Positions 1 to 9,017 of a DNA stretch of 64,000 nucleotides are shown piece after piece. Source of the DNA: an uncultured Roseovarius sp. GTDB taxonomy: Bacteria > Pseudomonadota > Alphaproteobacteria > Rhodobacterales > Rhodobacteraceae. Location of the stretch: NCBI RefSeq assembly GCF_947489715.1, contig NZ_CANLER010000002.1, positions 453,597 to 517,596 of the forward strand, given 5' to 3'. The notes beneath the pieces are model-generated. The model had not been told where the DNA came from, searched no databases, and was given only the letters and a program-made list of their open reading frames with translations. The translations under genes were made by a program, and so were the position numbers. How positions within the stretch are numbered: the stretch's first letter is position 1; each line of letters begins with the position of its first letter.

Positions 1-215
1 TGGTCAATGCGCTGTGCCCGGGGCCGATCGACACGGATATGCTGGCGGCAGAAAACATGACGCCGGAATGGCGGCAAAAGGAACTGGCAATTCCGCTGGC
101 ACGCTTTGGCCAGCCTCAGGAGATTGCCCAGATGGCCCTGTTTCTTGCAGGTCCGAATGCAGCCTATATCACCGGTCAGGGGATCGGTGTGAATGGAGGG
201 AGTGTAATGCCATGA
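1..215 (+). CDS. SDR family oxidoreductase, C-terminal fragment (gene begins before the window)
   Basis: Frame 3 is open from the window edge and ends with TGA at 213-215. It encodes about 70 residues typical of the C-terminus of a short-chain dehydrogenase: N-A-L-C-P-G-P-I-D-T-D after the catalytic region, then a segment reading RFGQPQEIAQMALFLAG, then the closing Y-I-T-G-Q-G-I-G-V-N-G-G motif. The Rossmann glycine motif and the YxxxK site lie outside the window, so cofactor and substrate cannot be judged. The stop overlaps the start of the following deacetylase gene (ATGA), so the two are probably co-transcribed and act in one pathway; that last point is inference. Confidence 0.85.
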   Translation, partial: VNALCPGPIDTDMLAAENMTPEWRQKELAIPLARFGQPQEIAQMALFLAGPNAAYITGQGIGVNGGSVMP

Positions 216-1120
216 TCGCGAACCCGGTACCCTGGCCCAACGGTGCAAAATGCGCCGCCTGCGTGACCTTCGACATGGATGCGGACAGCCTTGTGCATAT
301 CGCCCATCCGCAGGACAGCCACAAAAAGGCGGCAACGACGTCGATGCTGCAATACGGCCCGGAAATCGCCATTCCGCGCATTGTCGAAACCTACAAACGG
401 CTGGGTATCCGCCAGTCGTTCTTCATCCCCGCCTGGTGCGTCGAACGCTATCCGGCGGCGGTCGAAACCATCCTCGAAGGCGGCAATGAGATCGGCCATC
501 ACGGCTATATCCATGAACACCCCAACGAACTTTCACCCGAGCAAGAGGCGCATTGGCTTGATGTCGGCATCGACATCCTCAAACGCGCCACCGGAAAGGC
601 CCCGCGTGGCTGGCGCGCGCCGCTCTATAATGTATCCGACATCTCCTGCACCCTGCTGGCCGAGCGTGGTTTCCTTTATGACGCGTCGCTGATGGGCGAC
701 GACGTGCCCTATATTCTCGATACGCCCAAGGGCAGCCTGTTCGAACTGCCAACGCATTGGGGCCTCGATGACTGGCCACAATTCGTCCAGTCCGAGGATC
801 TCGGGTACATGGGTAATATCCACCCGCCAAAAACCGGGTTCGAACCTTATATCCAGGAATTCGAGGTCATGAAGAAATACGGCGGATTATGGGTGGCCGT
901 GGTCCATCCCTTCGCCACCGGCAGGCTGGCCCGCTGGGACGTGGTCGCCAGCTTTCTGGAAACGGCGGTCGCCGCAGGCGATGTCTGGTTCGCACCGATG
1001 GAAGAGATTGCAACCCATGTGCGCAAGGTGACCGAAAGCGGCGAATACGTACCGCGCCGCGTCTCGATGCCAGCCTATGATCGCCCGGTCTTTGACGACG
1101 CGATCGCCAACCAGTCCTGA
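212..1120 (+). CDS. Polysaccharide deacetylase (NodB-homology) family hydrolase
   Basis: This 302-residue protein belongs to the carbohydrate esterase 4/PuuE-like deacetylase superfamily, metal-dependent enzymes that hydrolyse N-acyl or cyclic amide bonds. Motif 1 is TFDMDAD (residues 19-25), with the catalytic and metal-binding aspartates. Motif 2 is GHHGYIHEHP (95-104), with the metal histidines. Motif 3 is W-R-A-P near residue 133. A conserved late V-V-H-P fits the family. The ATG at 212 overlaps the upstream SDR stop by 4 nt; the open frame continues upstream but there it overlaps the SDR. Lack of a signal peptide and pairing with a dehydrogenase favour a cytoplasmic small-molecule amidohydrolase (allantoinase/cyclic-imidase type) over a cell-wall enzyme. 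The substrate is unknown. Confidence 0.85.
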   Translation: MIANPVPWPNGAKCAACVTFDMDADSLVHIAHPQDSHKKAATTSMLQYGPEIAIPRIVETYKRLGIRQSFFIPAWCVERYPAAVETILEGGNEIGHHGYIHEHPNELSPEQEAHWLDVGIDILKRATGKAPRGWRAPLYNVSDISCTLLAERGFLYDASLMGDDVPYILDTPKGSLFELPTHWGLDDWPQFVQSEDLGYMGNIHPPKTGFEPYIQEFEVMKKYGGLWVAVVHPFATGRLARWDVVASFLETAVAAGDVWFAPMEEIATHVRKVTESGEYVPRRVSMPAYDRPVFDDAIANQS

Positions 1121-1312
1121 CAGTCGCGGGGATTGCGGCGCGATACCCGCAAAACCCCGCCTTCCTACAAAGCAATCCCGCCTGCAAATTGCGCCTGCGC
1201 ATCTTGCCCTATGGCAAAATGACGCCCAGACCGGGCGCCAATGTCGCGGTGGCCGGACTTGCCCTTCGCGGCCTCGGGATGTAGGCAGGACGCGTCAAAA
1301 ACGGGGGCATCC

Positions 1313-2170
1313 ATGACACAAGATGATCCGAAAACTCTGGTTTCGACCGACTGGCTTGGCGCGCATCTGAAAGACCCGGATCTGCGATTGCTGGATGGTA
1401 CATGGTTCATGCCCGATGATGATCGCGACGCCAAGGCCGCTTACGAATCGGCGCATATCCCCGGCGCTCGGTTCTTTGACATCGACGATATCAGCGATCA
1501 CCGCTCGGACCTGCCGCATATGGTGCCGCCGGTCGAAAAATTCATGTCGCGCCTGCGCGCGATGGGTGTGGGTGACGGGCATCAGGTGGTGGTCTACGAT
1601 CAGCAGGGGGTGATGTCGGCACCGCGGGTCTGGTGGCTGTTTCGCCTGATGGGTCAGGAAAACATCGCCGTGCTGGATGGTGGCCTGCCCAAGTGGATGG
1701 CCGAGGACCGTGCCATCGAAGACCTGCCCCCCGTGGTCAGGGACCGGCACATGACGGTGCGGCGGCAAAACCAGATGGTCAAGGATGTGACACAGGTCTC
1801 GTCGGCCTCGAAACTCGGGGATTACGAGATTCTCGATGCACGCTCGACCGGACGTTTCCGGGGTGAGGCGCCCGAGCCGCGCGAAGGCCTGCGGTCGGGC
1901 CACATCCCCGGCTCGAAATCCATTCCCTATACCGAATTGCTGACCGGCAATGGCACGATGAAATCGCCCGATGACCTGCGCGCAGTCTTCGCCGCCGCCA
2001 AGGTCGATATGTCGATGCCGGTGATCACCAGCTGCGGCTCGGGCATCACCGCGGCCATCATCAACCTGGCGCTGGAACGCGTCGGCAAGACCGATCATGC
2101 GCTCTACGATGGGTCATGGACCGAATGGGGTGCCTACCCGACCGTACCGGTGGCGACCGGAGACACCTGA
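1313..2170 (+). CDS. sseA: 3-mercaptopyruvate/thiosulfate sulfurtransferase
   Basis: A 285-residue tandem rhodanese protein. The N-terminal inactive domain spans about residues 8-135 and the catalytic C-terminal domain about 160-280. The active-site loop is C-G-S-G-I-T-A with the sulfur-carrying cysteine at residue 241. The CGSG(V/I)TA loop is the form usual in 3-mercaptopyruvate sulfurtransferases, as opposed to CRKGVTA in thiosulfate rhodaneses, so transfer of sulfur from 3-mercaptopyruvate to thiol acceptors or cyanide is the likely reaction. Length is normal. The start at 1313 gives MTQDDPKTLVS, the usual N-terminus. The gene is followed 2 nt later by an AhpD-like gene on the same strand. 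Confidence 0.9.
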   Translation: MTQDDPKTLVSTDWLGAHLKDPDLRLLDGTWFMPDDDRDAKAAYESAHIPGARFFDIDDISDHRSDLPHMVPPVEKFMSRLRAMGVGDGHQVVVYDQQGVMSAPRVWWLFRLMGQENIAVLDGGLPKWMAEDRAIEDLPPVVRDRHMTVRRQNQMVKDVTQVSSASKLGDYEILDARSTGRFRGEAPEPREGLRSGHIPGSKSIPYTELLTGNGTMKSPDDLRAVFAAAKVDMSMPVITSCGSGITAAIINLALERVGKTDHALYDGSWTEWGAYPTVPVATGDT

Positions 2171-2172
2171 AA

Positions 2173-2694
2173 ATGCTGCGCAGGATTGCGGGTCACATGA
2201 TCCGCCGCGCGGAACGGCGCATCGGTGTCGAATTCGGATACATCCACGAGATTGCAAAAACCGATCTGGGGCTGCTGGCGCGCTATAACAGGATTTTCGG
2301 GTTTCTCGATCCCAACAGGCATGCGCCCGCCGCAGCCTATCACGCGGCGCGCCTGCGCGGGGCGATCGCCGCCGATTGCGGCACCTGTGTCGAGGCCGAG
2401 ATCAATCTGGCACGGCACGCCGGTGTAGACGCGGCGCTGATAGATCGGCTGCTTGCCGGAGAGTATGCCGCCCTGCCCGCAGAGCTTGCCGCCGTTGCCG
2501 CGCTTGCCGATGCGGTCACCGCCCGTCGCGAGGATGATCCCGCCGCGCGCGATACCATCCGGAGCGCCTATGGCGATGCCGGTCTGATCGAGATCTGCCT
2601 TGCGATGAATGGCGCGGCATTGCTGCCGGGGGTCAAACGCGCGATGGGCCATGCCACGACCTGCGATCTGGCGCTGCTGCGGAAAACGGGCTGA
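2173..2694 (+). CDS. Carboxymuconolactone decarboxylase/AhpD-like protein
   Basis: A 173-residue, mostly helical protein carrying an AhpD-type C-G-T-C redox pair (Cys69 and Cys72) followed by V-E-A-E-I-N-L-A. This is the hallmark of the carboxymuconolactone decarboxylase/AhpD fold, where the two cysteines act in peroxide-linked thiol chemistry. The start at 2173 lies 2 nt after the sseA stop, so it is probably translationally coupled to the sulfurtransferase and may serve thiol or sulfane-sulfur redox balance (inference). The N-terminus is basic (R-R-I-A-G-H-M-I-R-R). The exact substrate is unknown. Confidence 0.75.
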   Translation: MLRRIAGHMIRRAERRIGVEFGYIHEIAKTDLGLLARYNRIFGFLDPNRHAPAAAYHAARLRGAIAADCGTCVEAEINLARHAGVDAALIDRLLAGEYAALPAELAAVAALADAVTARREDDPAARDTIRSAYGDAGLIEICLAMNGAALLPGVKRAMGHATTCDLALLRKTG

Positions 2695-2767
2695 CAGCGG
2701 GCACCTCAATTGTTGCGCCACGTCGCGCCATGCTATGACAAACCGCACCCCCAGCGGAATCGCCCCC

Positions 2768-3655
2768 ATGGATCACAAAGCCTTCATCTCGACCTTGCCC
2801 AAGGACATCCTGGCCGATCTGAACCGGACCGAGGATGCGCCGGGCCTGCGCCATCTGGCGGGGCATGCGGGCCTGATCCTGGGCCTTGGCCTCTGGATCG
2901 CACTGGGCTTGCCACTGTGGCAACTGGCGCTGGTGGCGCAGGGCATAGCGATCTGCTTTCTGTTCACGCTTGAGCATGAGGCGACCCACAAGACACCTTT
3001 CGCCAATGAACGGCTGAATGAATGGGTCGGGCGCATCTGCGGCGTGCTGATCGCACTGCCTTTCGAGTGGTTCCGCTATTTCCACCTGGCGCATCATCGT
3101 CACACCAACGTGCCCGGCAAGGACCCCGAACTGCTCGCCGGGGCCAAGCCCGGAACGATCGGCGAGTATCTTGTGCATGTCAGCGGCATCCCCTTCTGGA
3201 TCGACATGCTGGACCGGATCATCGGCAGCGCCTTTGGCCGCGATCCCGGCGATTTCGTGCCCGAACGGGCGCACCGGCGGGTCATTGTCGAGGCTCGGTG
3301 GCTCATGCTGATCTACGGGCTGACCCTCGCCAGCCTCTTTGTCACGCCACTGCTTTTCTGGGTCTGGCTTCTGCCCTGCCTGCTGGGGCAGCCGTTCCTG
3401 CGGCTTTACCTGCTGGCCGAACATGGTCGCTGCGCCTTTGTCGCCAACATGTTCGAAAACACCCGCACCACCTATACCAACCGGATCATCCGGTTTTTAG
3501 CGTGGAACATGCCCTACCACGTCGAACACCACACCCTGCCACAGGTGCCGTTTCACCGCCTGCCTGATCTGCACGCCCATCTTCAGGGGCAGCACAAGGT
3601 CACGTCGGATGGTTATGCGCAGTTCACCCGAGAGTATCTGCGCGACCTGAAATAA
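2768..3655 (+). CDS. Fatty acid desaturase family membrane protein
   Basis: A 295-residue integral membrane di-iron enzyme. The three histidine boxes of the membrane fatty acid desaturase family are visible: H-E-A-T-H at residues 70-74, H-L-A-H-H-R-H at 106-112 and H-V-E-H-H at 251-255. Hydrophobic stretches at about 33-65, 88-100 and 195-235 make the transmembrane hairpins. It would introduce a double bond or hydroxyl group into a lipid acyl chain or related hydrophobic substrate. The start at 2768 gives the family-like N-terminus MDHKAFISTLP; the open frame extends upstream into the AhpD gene and that part is not credible coding. Regiospecificity cannot be read from sequence. Confidence 0.87.
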   Translation: MDHKAFISTLPKDILADLNRTEDAPGLRHLAGHAGLILGLGLWIALGLPLWQLALVAQGIAICFLFTLEHEATHKTPFANERLNEWVGRICGVLIALPFEWFRYFHLAHHRHTNVPGKDPELLAGAKPGTIGEYLVHVSGIPFWIDMLDRIIGSAFGRDPGDFVPERAHRRVIVEARWLMLIYGLTLASLFVTPLLFWVWLLPCLLGQPFLRLYLLAEHGRCAFVANMFENTRTTYTNRIIRFLAWNMPYHVEHHTLPQVPFHRLPDLHAHLQGQHKVTSDGYAQFTREYLRDLK

Positions 3656-3736
3656 CGCCCGCAGACCCGGATTTTGGAAATTCCGAAGCCGGGTATAATC
3701 TGGCATCGCAAAGACATTTTCAGTGAGGTTTTTTCG

Positions 3737-4543
3737 ATGTCAGATCCCTATGCCAATCTCGGCGCTGCTGCCCAGGACATCCAGATCGCCATCGCCGACG
3801 CCATGGACGCGCGCAGCATTGACCCCGCGCAGGTGACGATGCGCCGCGCCTATATGTCCGGCATCAGCCTGCCCCGGGGCGCCTTTGCCGTCGAAATGGG
3901 CAGCGGCACCGGTCATGTTACCCGCGACCTGATCACCGTTGCCGGCGCCAGCCGCGCGCTGGGGATCGAACCGGCGGCGCTGATGGTTGAACGCGCACAC
4001 CAGCATCACGCCGATGAACCGGCACTAAGCTTCGAGGTCGGGGATGCCAAGGCCTGCGGGCTTGAAAGCGGCTCGGTCGATATGGTGCTGATGCACACGC
4101 TTTTGTGCCATGTGCCCGGCCCCGACGCGGTGATGACCGAGGCGTTTCGCATCCTCAAACCCGGCGGCGTGCTGGCGGTATTCGACGGGGATTATGACAC
4201 CGCGACCGTCGCGATCGGCGATTTCGATCCGCTGGAACCGGTGGTGAAATACATGATCGACGCCAATGTGCATAACCTCTGGCTGCCGCGGCAACTGGTG
4301 CCCCTGGCCGCAGCTGCGGGCTTCACCACCGGCGAGGTGCAGGCGCATGGCTATCTTGCCAGCGGCGAGGCGGCCTATTTCATGTCTGTCATCGACCGCG
4401 CGCTGACCAAGATGCAGGCCGACGGGTTGCTGACACCAGCCGGGGCCGACGGGCTGCGGGAGGAGGCCCGGACACGCATCGCCGAAAACCGGTTTTTCGG
4501 CTTCATGTCCTACACCAGCATGTTGGCCACGAAACCCGCATAG
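3737..4543 (+). CDS. Class I SAM-dependent methyltransferase
   Basis: A 268-residue Rossmann-fold methyltransferase. Motif I reads V-E-M-G-S-G-T-G-H-V-T at residues 52-62. The post-motif acidic residue occurs in G-I-E-P, motif II/III in D-M-V-L-M-H-T-L-L-C-H-V-P, and R-I-L-K-P-G-G-V-L-A-V-F-D is the usual motif before the last strands. The pattern is that of the UbiE/MenG-like 'Methyltransf_11/25' group acting on small molecules or lipids. Substrate is not identifiable. The start at 3737 was chosen because upstream sequence lacks a ribosome site in frame and the family N-terminus begins here. It stands alone between the desaturase and pheS, 81 nt after the former. Confidence 0.8.
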   Translation: MSDPYANLGAAAQDIQIAIADAMDARSIDPAQVTMRRAYMSGISLPRGAFAVEMGSGTGHVTRDLITVAGASRALGIEPAALMVERAHQHHADEPALSFEVGDAKACGLESGSVDMVLMHTLLCHVPGPDAVMTEAFRILKPGGVLAVFDGDYDTATVAIGDFDPLEPVVKYMIDANVHNLWLPRQLVPLAAAAGFTTGEVQAHGYLASGEAAYFMSVIDRALTKMQADGLLTPAGADGLREEARTRIAENRFFGFMSYTSMLATKPA

Positions 4544-4604
4544 TCTTGCAAGCGCGGCCCATGCACGGTAACCCGCCAGCAAACCCGATTGCAGGACGAT
4601 ACCG

Positions 4605-5678
4605 ATGGACGATCTACGCGACAAATACCTGACTGCCATTGCCGCCGCCGCGGATGAGGCCGCGCTGGAGGACCTGCGCGTGCAAGCCGTGGGCAAGAAG
4701 GGTGAGGTCAGCCTGCAAATGCGCGAGCTGGGTAAGATGACAGCCGAGGAACGGCAGGTCGCCGGCCCCAAGCTGAATGCGCTCAAGGATGAGATCAATT
4801 CGGCCCTTAACGCCAAGAAACAGGCGCTGGGCGATGCCGCCCTTGATGAGCGTCTGAAAACCGAATGGCTGGACGTGACCCTGCCGGGCCATCGCCGCCG
4901 TCCCGGCACCATCCACCCGATTTCGCAGGTGACCGAGGAAGTGACCGCGATCTTCGCCGATATGGGTTTCTCGGTTGCCGAAGGGCCGCAGGTGGAAAGC
5001 GACTGGTATAATTTCGACGCGCTCAACATCCCTGGCCATCACCCCGCCCGGGCCGAGATGGACACGTTCTACATGCACCGCGAGGAGGGCGACAACCGCC
5101 CGCCCCACGTGCTGCGCACCCATACCAGCCCGGTGCAGATCCGCTCGATGCAGGAGCATGGCGCGCCCATCCGGATCATCGCGCCGGGCCGTGTCTACCG
5201 CGCCGATTACGACCAGACCCACACGCCGATGTTCCATCAGGTCGAGGGGCTGGCGATCGACAAGGATATCTCGATGGCGAACCTGAAATGGTGCCTCGAG
5301 GAATTCGTGAAAGCGTTTTTCGAGGTGGATGATGTCGAACTGCGCTTCCGCGCCTCGCATTTCCCCTTCACCGAACCCTCCGCCGAGGTCGACATCCGCT
5401 GCTCCTGGGAAGGCGGCACGCTGAAGATCGGCGAGGGCGACGACTGGTTGGAAATTCTGGGCAGTGGCATGGTGCACCCGCATGTGCTGCGCTCGGGCAA
5501 TATCGACCCGAATGAGTGGCAGGGCTTCGCCTTCGGCGTCGGCATCGACCGCATCGCCATGCTGAAATACGGCATCCCCGACCTGCGCGCGTTTTTCGAC
5601 TCAGACCTGCGCTGGCTGCGGCATTACGGGTTCGCAAGCCTCGACGTACCGACGCTGCATGGCGGGTTGTCGCGGTAG
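4605..5678 (+). CDS. pheS: Phenylalanine--tRNA ligase alpha subunit
   Basis: The 357-residue alpha chain of the (alpha-beta)2 PheRS, which charges tRNA-Phe in the cytoplasm. The N-terminal coiled-coil tRNA-binding arm spans about residues 1-85. The class II catalytic core follows, with motif 2 in F-H-Q-V-E-G (from residue 210) and motif 3 in [17 protein letters not shown] (from residue 307). Length and ends match bacterial PheS. The beta-subunit gene follows on the same strand, but after an unusually long 467-bp spacer, so co-transcription is likely yet not proven. No leader peptide rich in Phe codons was seen upstream. Confidence 0.97.
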   Translation: MDDLRDKYLTAIAAAADEAALEDLRVQAVGKKGEVSLQMRELGKMTAEERQVAGPKLNALKDEINSALNAKKQALGDAALDERLKTEWLDVTLPGHRRRPGTIHPISQVTEEVTAIFADMGFSVAEGPQVESDWYNFDALNIPGHHPARAEMDTFYMHREEGDNRPPHVLRTHTSPVQIRSMQEHGAPIRIIAPGRVYRADYDQTHTPMFHQVEGLAIDKDISMANLKWCLEEFVKAFFEVDDVELRFRASHFPFTEPSAEVDIRCSWEGGTLKIGEGDDWLEILGSGMVHPHVLRSGNIDPNEWQGFAFGVGIDRIAMLKYGIPDLRAFFDSDLRWLRHYGFASLDVPTLHGGLSR

Positions 5679-6145
5679 ACCAATCGCGGGTCTGGCTGCC
5701 TCGGCGCGCCCAAAGCAGGTGCGCGATCATCGGGCTTGCGCCGCGCCACTGGCGCGATGGTCCCGCTTCACCCTGCGGGCTTGATTCCGTGCGGGTAATA
5801 TCCCTCCCGGTCGCGGCAAACCGAGGGTGCGGTTCCACCCCACCACCCGCCGTAAACGGCCATCCGGCCCAAATCTCACCGCGCGCCCTGTTAACAGACC
5901 CGCGTACCGCCACTAATACCGACGTTATACCGACAAAATACCGACGTTATCCCGACCCGGGTTTTTGCCTGCTAACCAATGGCTTGACGGTGATTCGCCG
6001 GGCCTTTGCACCGGCACCGGAACACCGCCTGATTTACCCCCCTCATTCCAGTTCTCTGGGGCCCTAAATCCACCCGGGGCTTTCCCCCCATCTGCATATC
6101 CGTTAAAGCGCAGGGAACTCTTACATGACCTGCGGATGACCGATC
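5679..6145 (+). other. pheS-pheT intergenic spacer, 467 bp, no convincing gene
   Basis: No open frame here has recognisable protein content; the overlapping frames are continuations of shadow frames through the end of pheS. The segment holds a 7-bp-arm palindrome at 5742-5756 (cgcgcca, one base, tggcgcg) and an 11-bp tandem repeat at 5916-5959. It is strongly GC-rich in its first half and pyrimidine-rich around 6035-6095. It may hold a promoter for pheT, but no convincing -35/-10 pair was identified. Confidence 0.6.
5916..5959. repeat. 11-bp tandem repeat, four units
   Basis: Four consecutive 11-mers are readable: ataccgacgtt (5916-5926), ataccgacaaa (5927-5937), ataccgacgtt (5938-5948) and atcccgacccg (5949-5959). 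Units 1 and 3 are identical; units 2 and 4 diverge mainly at the last three bases. The 11-bp period is close to one helical turn, so identical faces would be presented to a DNA-binding protein. No function is known; replication slippage is the simplest origin. Confidence 0.8.
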
Positions 6146-8545
6146 ATGAAATTCACGCTTTCCTGGCTGAAAGATCACCTCGACACCGATGCCCCGGTGG
6201 CGGAACTTGCGGATGCCCTGACCGATCTGGGCCTTGAGGTTGAAGGGATCGAAAACCCTGCCGAGCGGCTGGCGGATTTTACCATCGGCAAGGTCATCCA
6301 TGCCGAGCAGCACCCAGATGCCGACCGGCTACGCGTCTGCCGTGTGCTGACCGACGAAGGTGAGTTGCAGATTATCTGTGGTGCCCCCAATGCCCGCACC
6401 GGCATCACCGCCGTCATCGCCAAGCCCGGCACCTATGTGCCTGGAATTGATACAACAATCGGCATCGGCAAGATCCGTGGCATCGAAAGCCACGGCATGA
6501 TGTGTTCCGAGCGCGAGATGGAACTGAGCGAAGAGCATGACGGCATCATCGAGCTGCCCAGCGGCGAGGTAGGCGACCGTTTTGTCGACTGGCTGGCGGC
6601 CAATGATCCGTCGAAGGTCGACCCGGTGATCGAGATCGCGATCACCCCCAACCGCCCCGATGCGTTGGGCGTGCGCGGCGTGGCACTCGATCTGGCGGCG
6701 CGCGGTCTGGGCACCATGAAACCGGCCAGGACAGCGCATATCGAGGGGCAATTCACCTGCCCGCTCAACGTCACCATAGACGATGACACAAGTGAAAACG
6801 GCTGCGAGGTTTTCGCGGGCCGCCTGATCCGGGGTGTCACCAACGGCCCCAGCCCCGAATGGTTGCAAAAACGCTTGCGCGCCATAGGCTTACGGCCGAT
6901 TTCGGCGCTCGTCGATATCACCAACTTCTTCACCTATGACCGCAACCGCCCGCTGCATGTGTTCGATGCCGACAAGGTCAGGGGCGACCTGCGCGTGCAC
7001 CGCACGTCGGGGGGCGAAACGCTGGTTGGTCTGGACGAAAAGGAATACACTTTCGGTCCCGGTCAGGTCGTGATTTCGGACGATGAAGGCGTTGAATCCA
7101 TTGGTGGAATCATGGGTGGGCTGGCAACGGGCTGTACGTCTGAAACCACGAATGTATTCCTCGAGGCCGCGGTCTGGGATCACATCCAGATCGCCACCAC
7201 CGGTCGCGCGCTCAAAATCAATTCGGACGCGCGGTATCGCAATGAACGCGGCATTGATCCGGCCTTCAACATGGAAGCGGTCGATCTGGCGACGCAGATG
7301 ATCATTGATCTTTGTGGCGGTGAGCCGTCGAACCGCGTGACCGCCGGTGAGGTGCCCAATGTCGCGCGCGCCTACACGCTTGATCCGGCGCGGGTGCGCT
7401 CGCTTGTCGGTATGGACATCCCCGAATCCGAACAGCGCCAGACCCTGACGGCGCTGGGCTTCAGGATGGAAGGCAACCAGGCGCATGTGCCCAGCTGGCG
7501 ACCCGATGTGATGGGCGAGGCCGATCTGGTGGAAGAGGTGGCGCGCGTCGCGTCACTGACCAAACTGGTCGGCAAACCGATGCCCCGCGCCCAGACCGGC
7601 GTACCGAAACCGATCCTGTCGGTGGCGCAGAAACGCGAACAGATCGCCCGGCGCACCACTGCCGCGCTTGGCTATAATGAATGCGTGACCTACAGCTTCA
7701 TCGACCGCGCCAGCGCCGCGCTTTTCGGGGGTGGCGATGATGCGACGATGCTGGCCAATCCGATCAGCTCGGAGATGAGCCATATGCGTCCCGCGCTTCT
7801 GCCTGGCCTCTTGCAGGCGGCGGCACGCAATCAGGCACGCGGGCAGATGAACCTGGCGCTGTTCGAAGTGGGCCAGGCGTTTCATGGCGGCGAACCGGGT
7901 GAGCAGCACTTGCTGGTCAGTGGTTTGCTGGTTGGCCAGACCGGGCCAAAGGACGTGCACAGCGCCGCACGCGCTGTCGATCTATATGACGTCAAGGCGG
8001 ATGCCGAAGCCGTTCTGGCCGCACTCGGCGCACCGGCCAAGGTTCAGATCCTGCGCGGTGCGCGGGAATGGTGGCATCCCGGCCGTCATGGCATGATCTG
8101 CCTTGGCCCCAAGAAGGTGCTGGGTGTGTTTGGCGAATTGCATCCCCGGGTGCTGAAGGCGATGGATGTCAAAGGCCCCGCGATGGGCTTTACCATCTGG
8201 CCCGGTGAAATCCCGCAACCCCGCAATCAGACCGCCAATCGCGGCGCGCTGGAACTACGTGACCTGCAAGCGGTCGAACGTGACTTTGCCTTTGTCGTCG
8301 ATGCCGATGTCGAGGCGCTGACACTGGTCAACGCCGCCGCCGGAGCCGACAAGCTACTCATCGACGATGTGCGCGTCTTTGATGAATTCATCGGCGGCGC
8401 GTTGGGCGAAGGTAAGAAATCCCTCGCGGTCACGGTGCGCCTGCAACCCACCGAAGCCACGCTGAAAGACGTCGATATCGAGGCGGTATCCTCCAAGATC
8501 GTCGAGAAGGTCACCAAGGCCACTGGCGGCGTATTGCGGGGGTAA
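6146..8545 (+). CDS. pheT: Phenylalanine--tRNA ligase beta subunit
   Basis: The 799-residue beta chain of PheRS. Domains in order: a tRNA-binding OB fold at about 40-150 (T-I-G-K-V-I-H-A-E-Q-H-P-D-A-D-R-L), the B3/B4 editing domain about 210-390 that clears Tyr-tRNA-Phe, the B5 domain about 400-470, a catalytic-like core about 480-690 and the C-terminal FDX-ACB anticodon-binding domain from about 705. Length is normal for bacterial PheT. The start MKFTLSWLKDHLDTDA is the family's standard N-terminus. A GNAT gene begins 5 nt after its stop and is probably in the same transcript. Confidence 0.97.
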   Translation: MKFTLSWLKDHLDTDAPVAELADALTDLGLEVEGIENPAERLADFTIGKVIHAEQHPDADRLRVCRVLTDEGELQIICGAPNARTGITAVIAKPGTYVPGIDTTIGIGKIRGIESHGMMCSEREMELSEEHDGIIELPSGEVGDRFVDWLAANDPSKVDPVIEIAITPNRPDALGVRGVALDLAARGLGTMKPARTAHIEGQFTCPLNVTIDDDTSENGCEVFAGRLIRGVTNGPSPEWLQKRLRAIGLRPISALVDITNFFTYDRNRPLHVFDADKVRGDLRVHRTSGGETLVGLDEKEYTFGPGQVVISDDEGVESIGGIMGGLATGCTSETTNVFLEAAVWDHIQIATTGRALKINSDARYRNERGIDPAFNMEAVDLATQMIIDLCGGEPSNRVTAGEVPNVARAYTLDPARVRSLVGMDIPESEQRQTLTALGFRMEGNQAHVPSWRPDVMGEADLVEEVARVASLTKLVGKPMPRAQTGVPKPILSVAQKREQIARRTTAALGYNECVTYSFIDRASAALFGGGDDATMLANPISSEMSHMRPALLPGLLQAAARNQARGQMNLALFEVGQAFHGGEPGEQHLLVSGLLVGQTGPKDVHSAARAVDLYDVKADAEAVLAALGAPAKVQILRGAREWWHPGRHGMICLGPKKVLGVFGELHPRVLKAMDVKGPAMGFTIWPGEIPQPRNQTANRGALELRDLQAVERDFAFVVDADVEALTLVNAAAGADKLLIDDVRVFDEFIGGALGEGKKSLAVTVRLQPTEATLKDVDIEAVSSKIVEKVTKATGGVLRG

Positions 8546-8549
8546 CGTT

Positions 8550-9017
8550 TTGGCGTTTTCCCTGCGCCGCGCCGAAGCTGCGGATGCCAATGCTCTGACG
8601 GCGTGTATCGACGCGGCCTACGCAGGATATGTGGTTGAGGGCATTGACCTGCCGCCCGTGTCCGAAGGCGTCTCAGAGGATATTCGCGACAATATCGTCT
8701 GGTTGGCGGTTGATGGCGATCGGGTTTTGGGCGGGGTTATCCTGTCGCTTTCCGGTGAAGTGGCGCATCTGATGAATGTTGCCGTTGACCCGGATCAGTC
8801 AGGCGACGGGATAGGCCGGGCACTGATTGACGCGGCAATCACAGCAGCGCGCAAGGCCGGCCACACAACGATGGAGCTGGCCACCCACAAAGACATGCCG
8901 CAAAACGTGACGCTCTATCAGCACCTGGGATGGGAGGTGATCGGAGAGGACGGCAACAAGATTTTCATGGCCTATCGGCTGGACGACCCTTCCCGCCCCC
9001 AAGCACCACTGCGCTAA
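8550..9017 (+). CDS. GNAT family N-acetyltransferase
   Basis: A 155-residue GNAT-fold protein. The acetyl-CoA binding motif A is V-A-V-D-P-D-Q-S-G-D-G-I-G-R-A-L-I-D, followed by the typical A-R-K-A-G-H and L-Y-Q-H-L-G-W-E end motifs. It would transfer an acetyl group from acetyl-CoA to an amine, substrate unknown. It starts with TTG at 8550, 5 nt after the pheT stop; the G-rich end of pheT (gcgggggtaac) can serve as its ribosome site. Its 3' end overlaps the convergent sulfotransferase-like gene by 4 nt. Confidence 0.85.
   Translation: MAFSLRRAEAADANALTACIDAAYAGYVVEGIDLPPVSEGVSEDIRDNIVWLAVDGDRVLGGVILSLSGEVAHLMNVAVDPDQSGDGIGRALIDAAITAARKAGHTTMELATHKDMPQNVTLYQHLGWEVIGEDGNKIFMAYRLDDPSRPQAPLR

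Noticed and set aside
5516..6067. 183-codon plus-strand open frame across the pheS end
   Set aside because: Its first third is a frame-shifted reading of pheS and the rest has no protein-like features.
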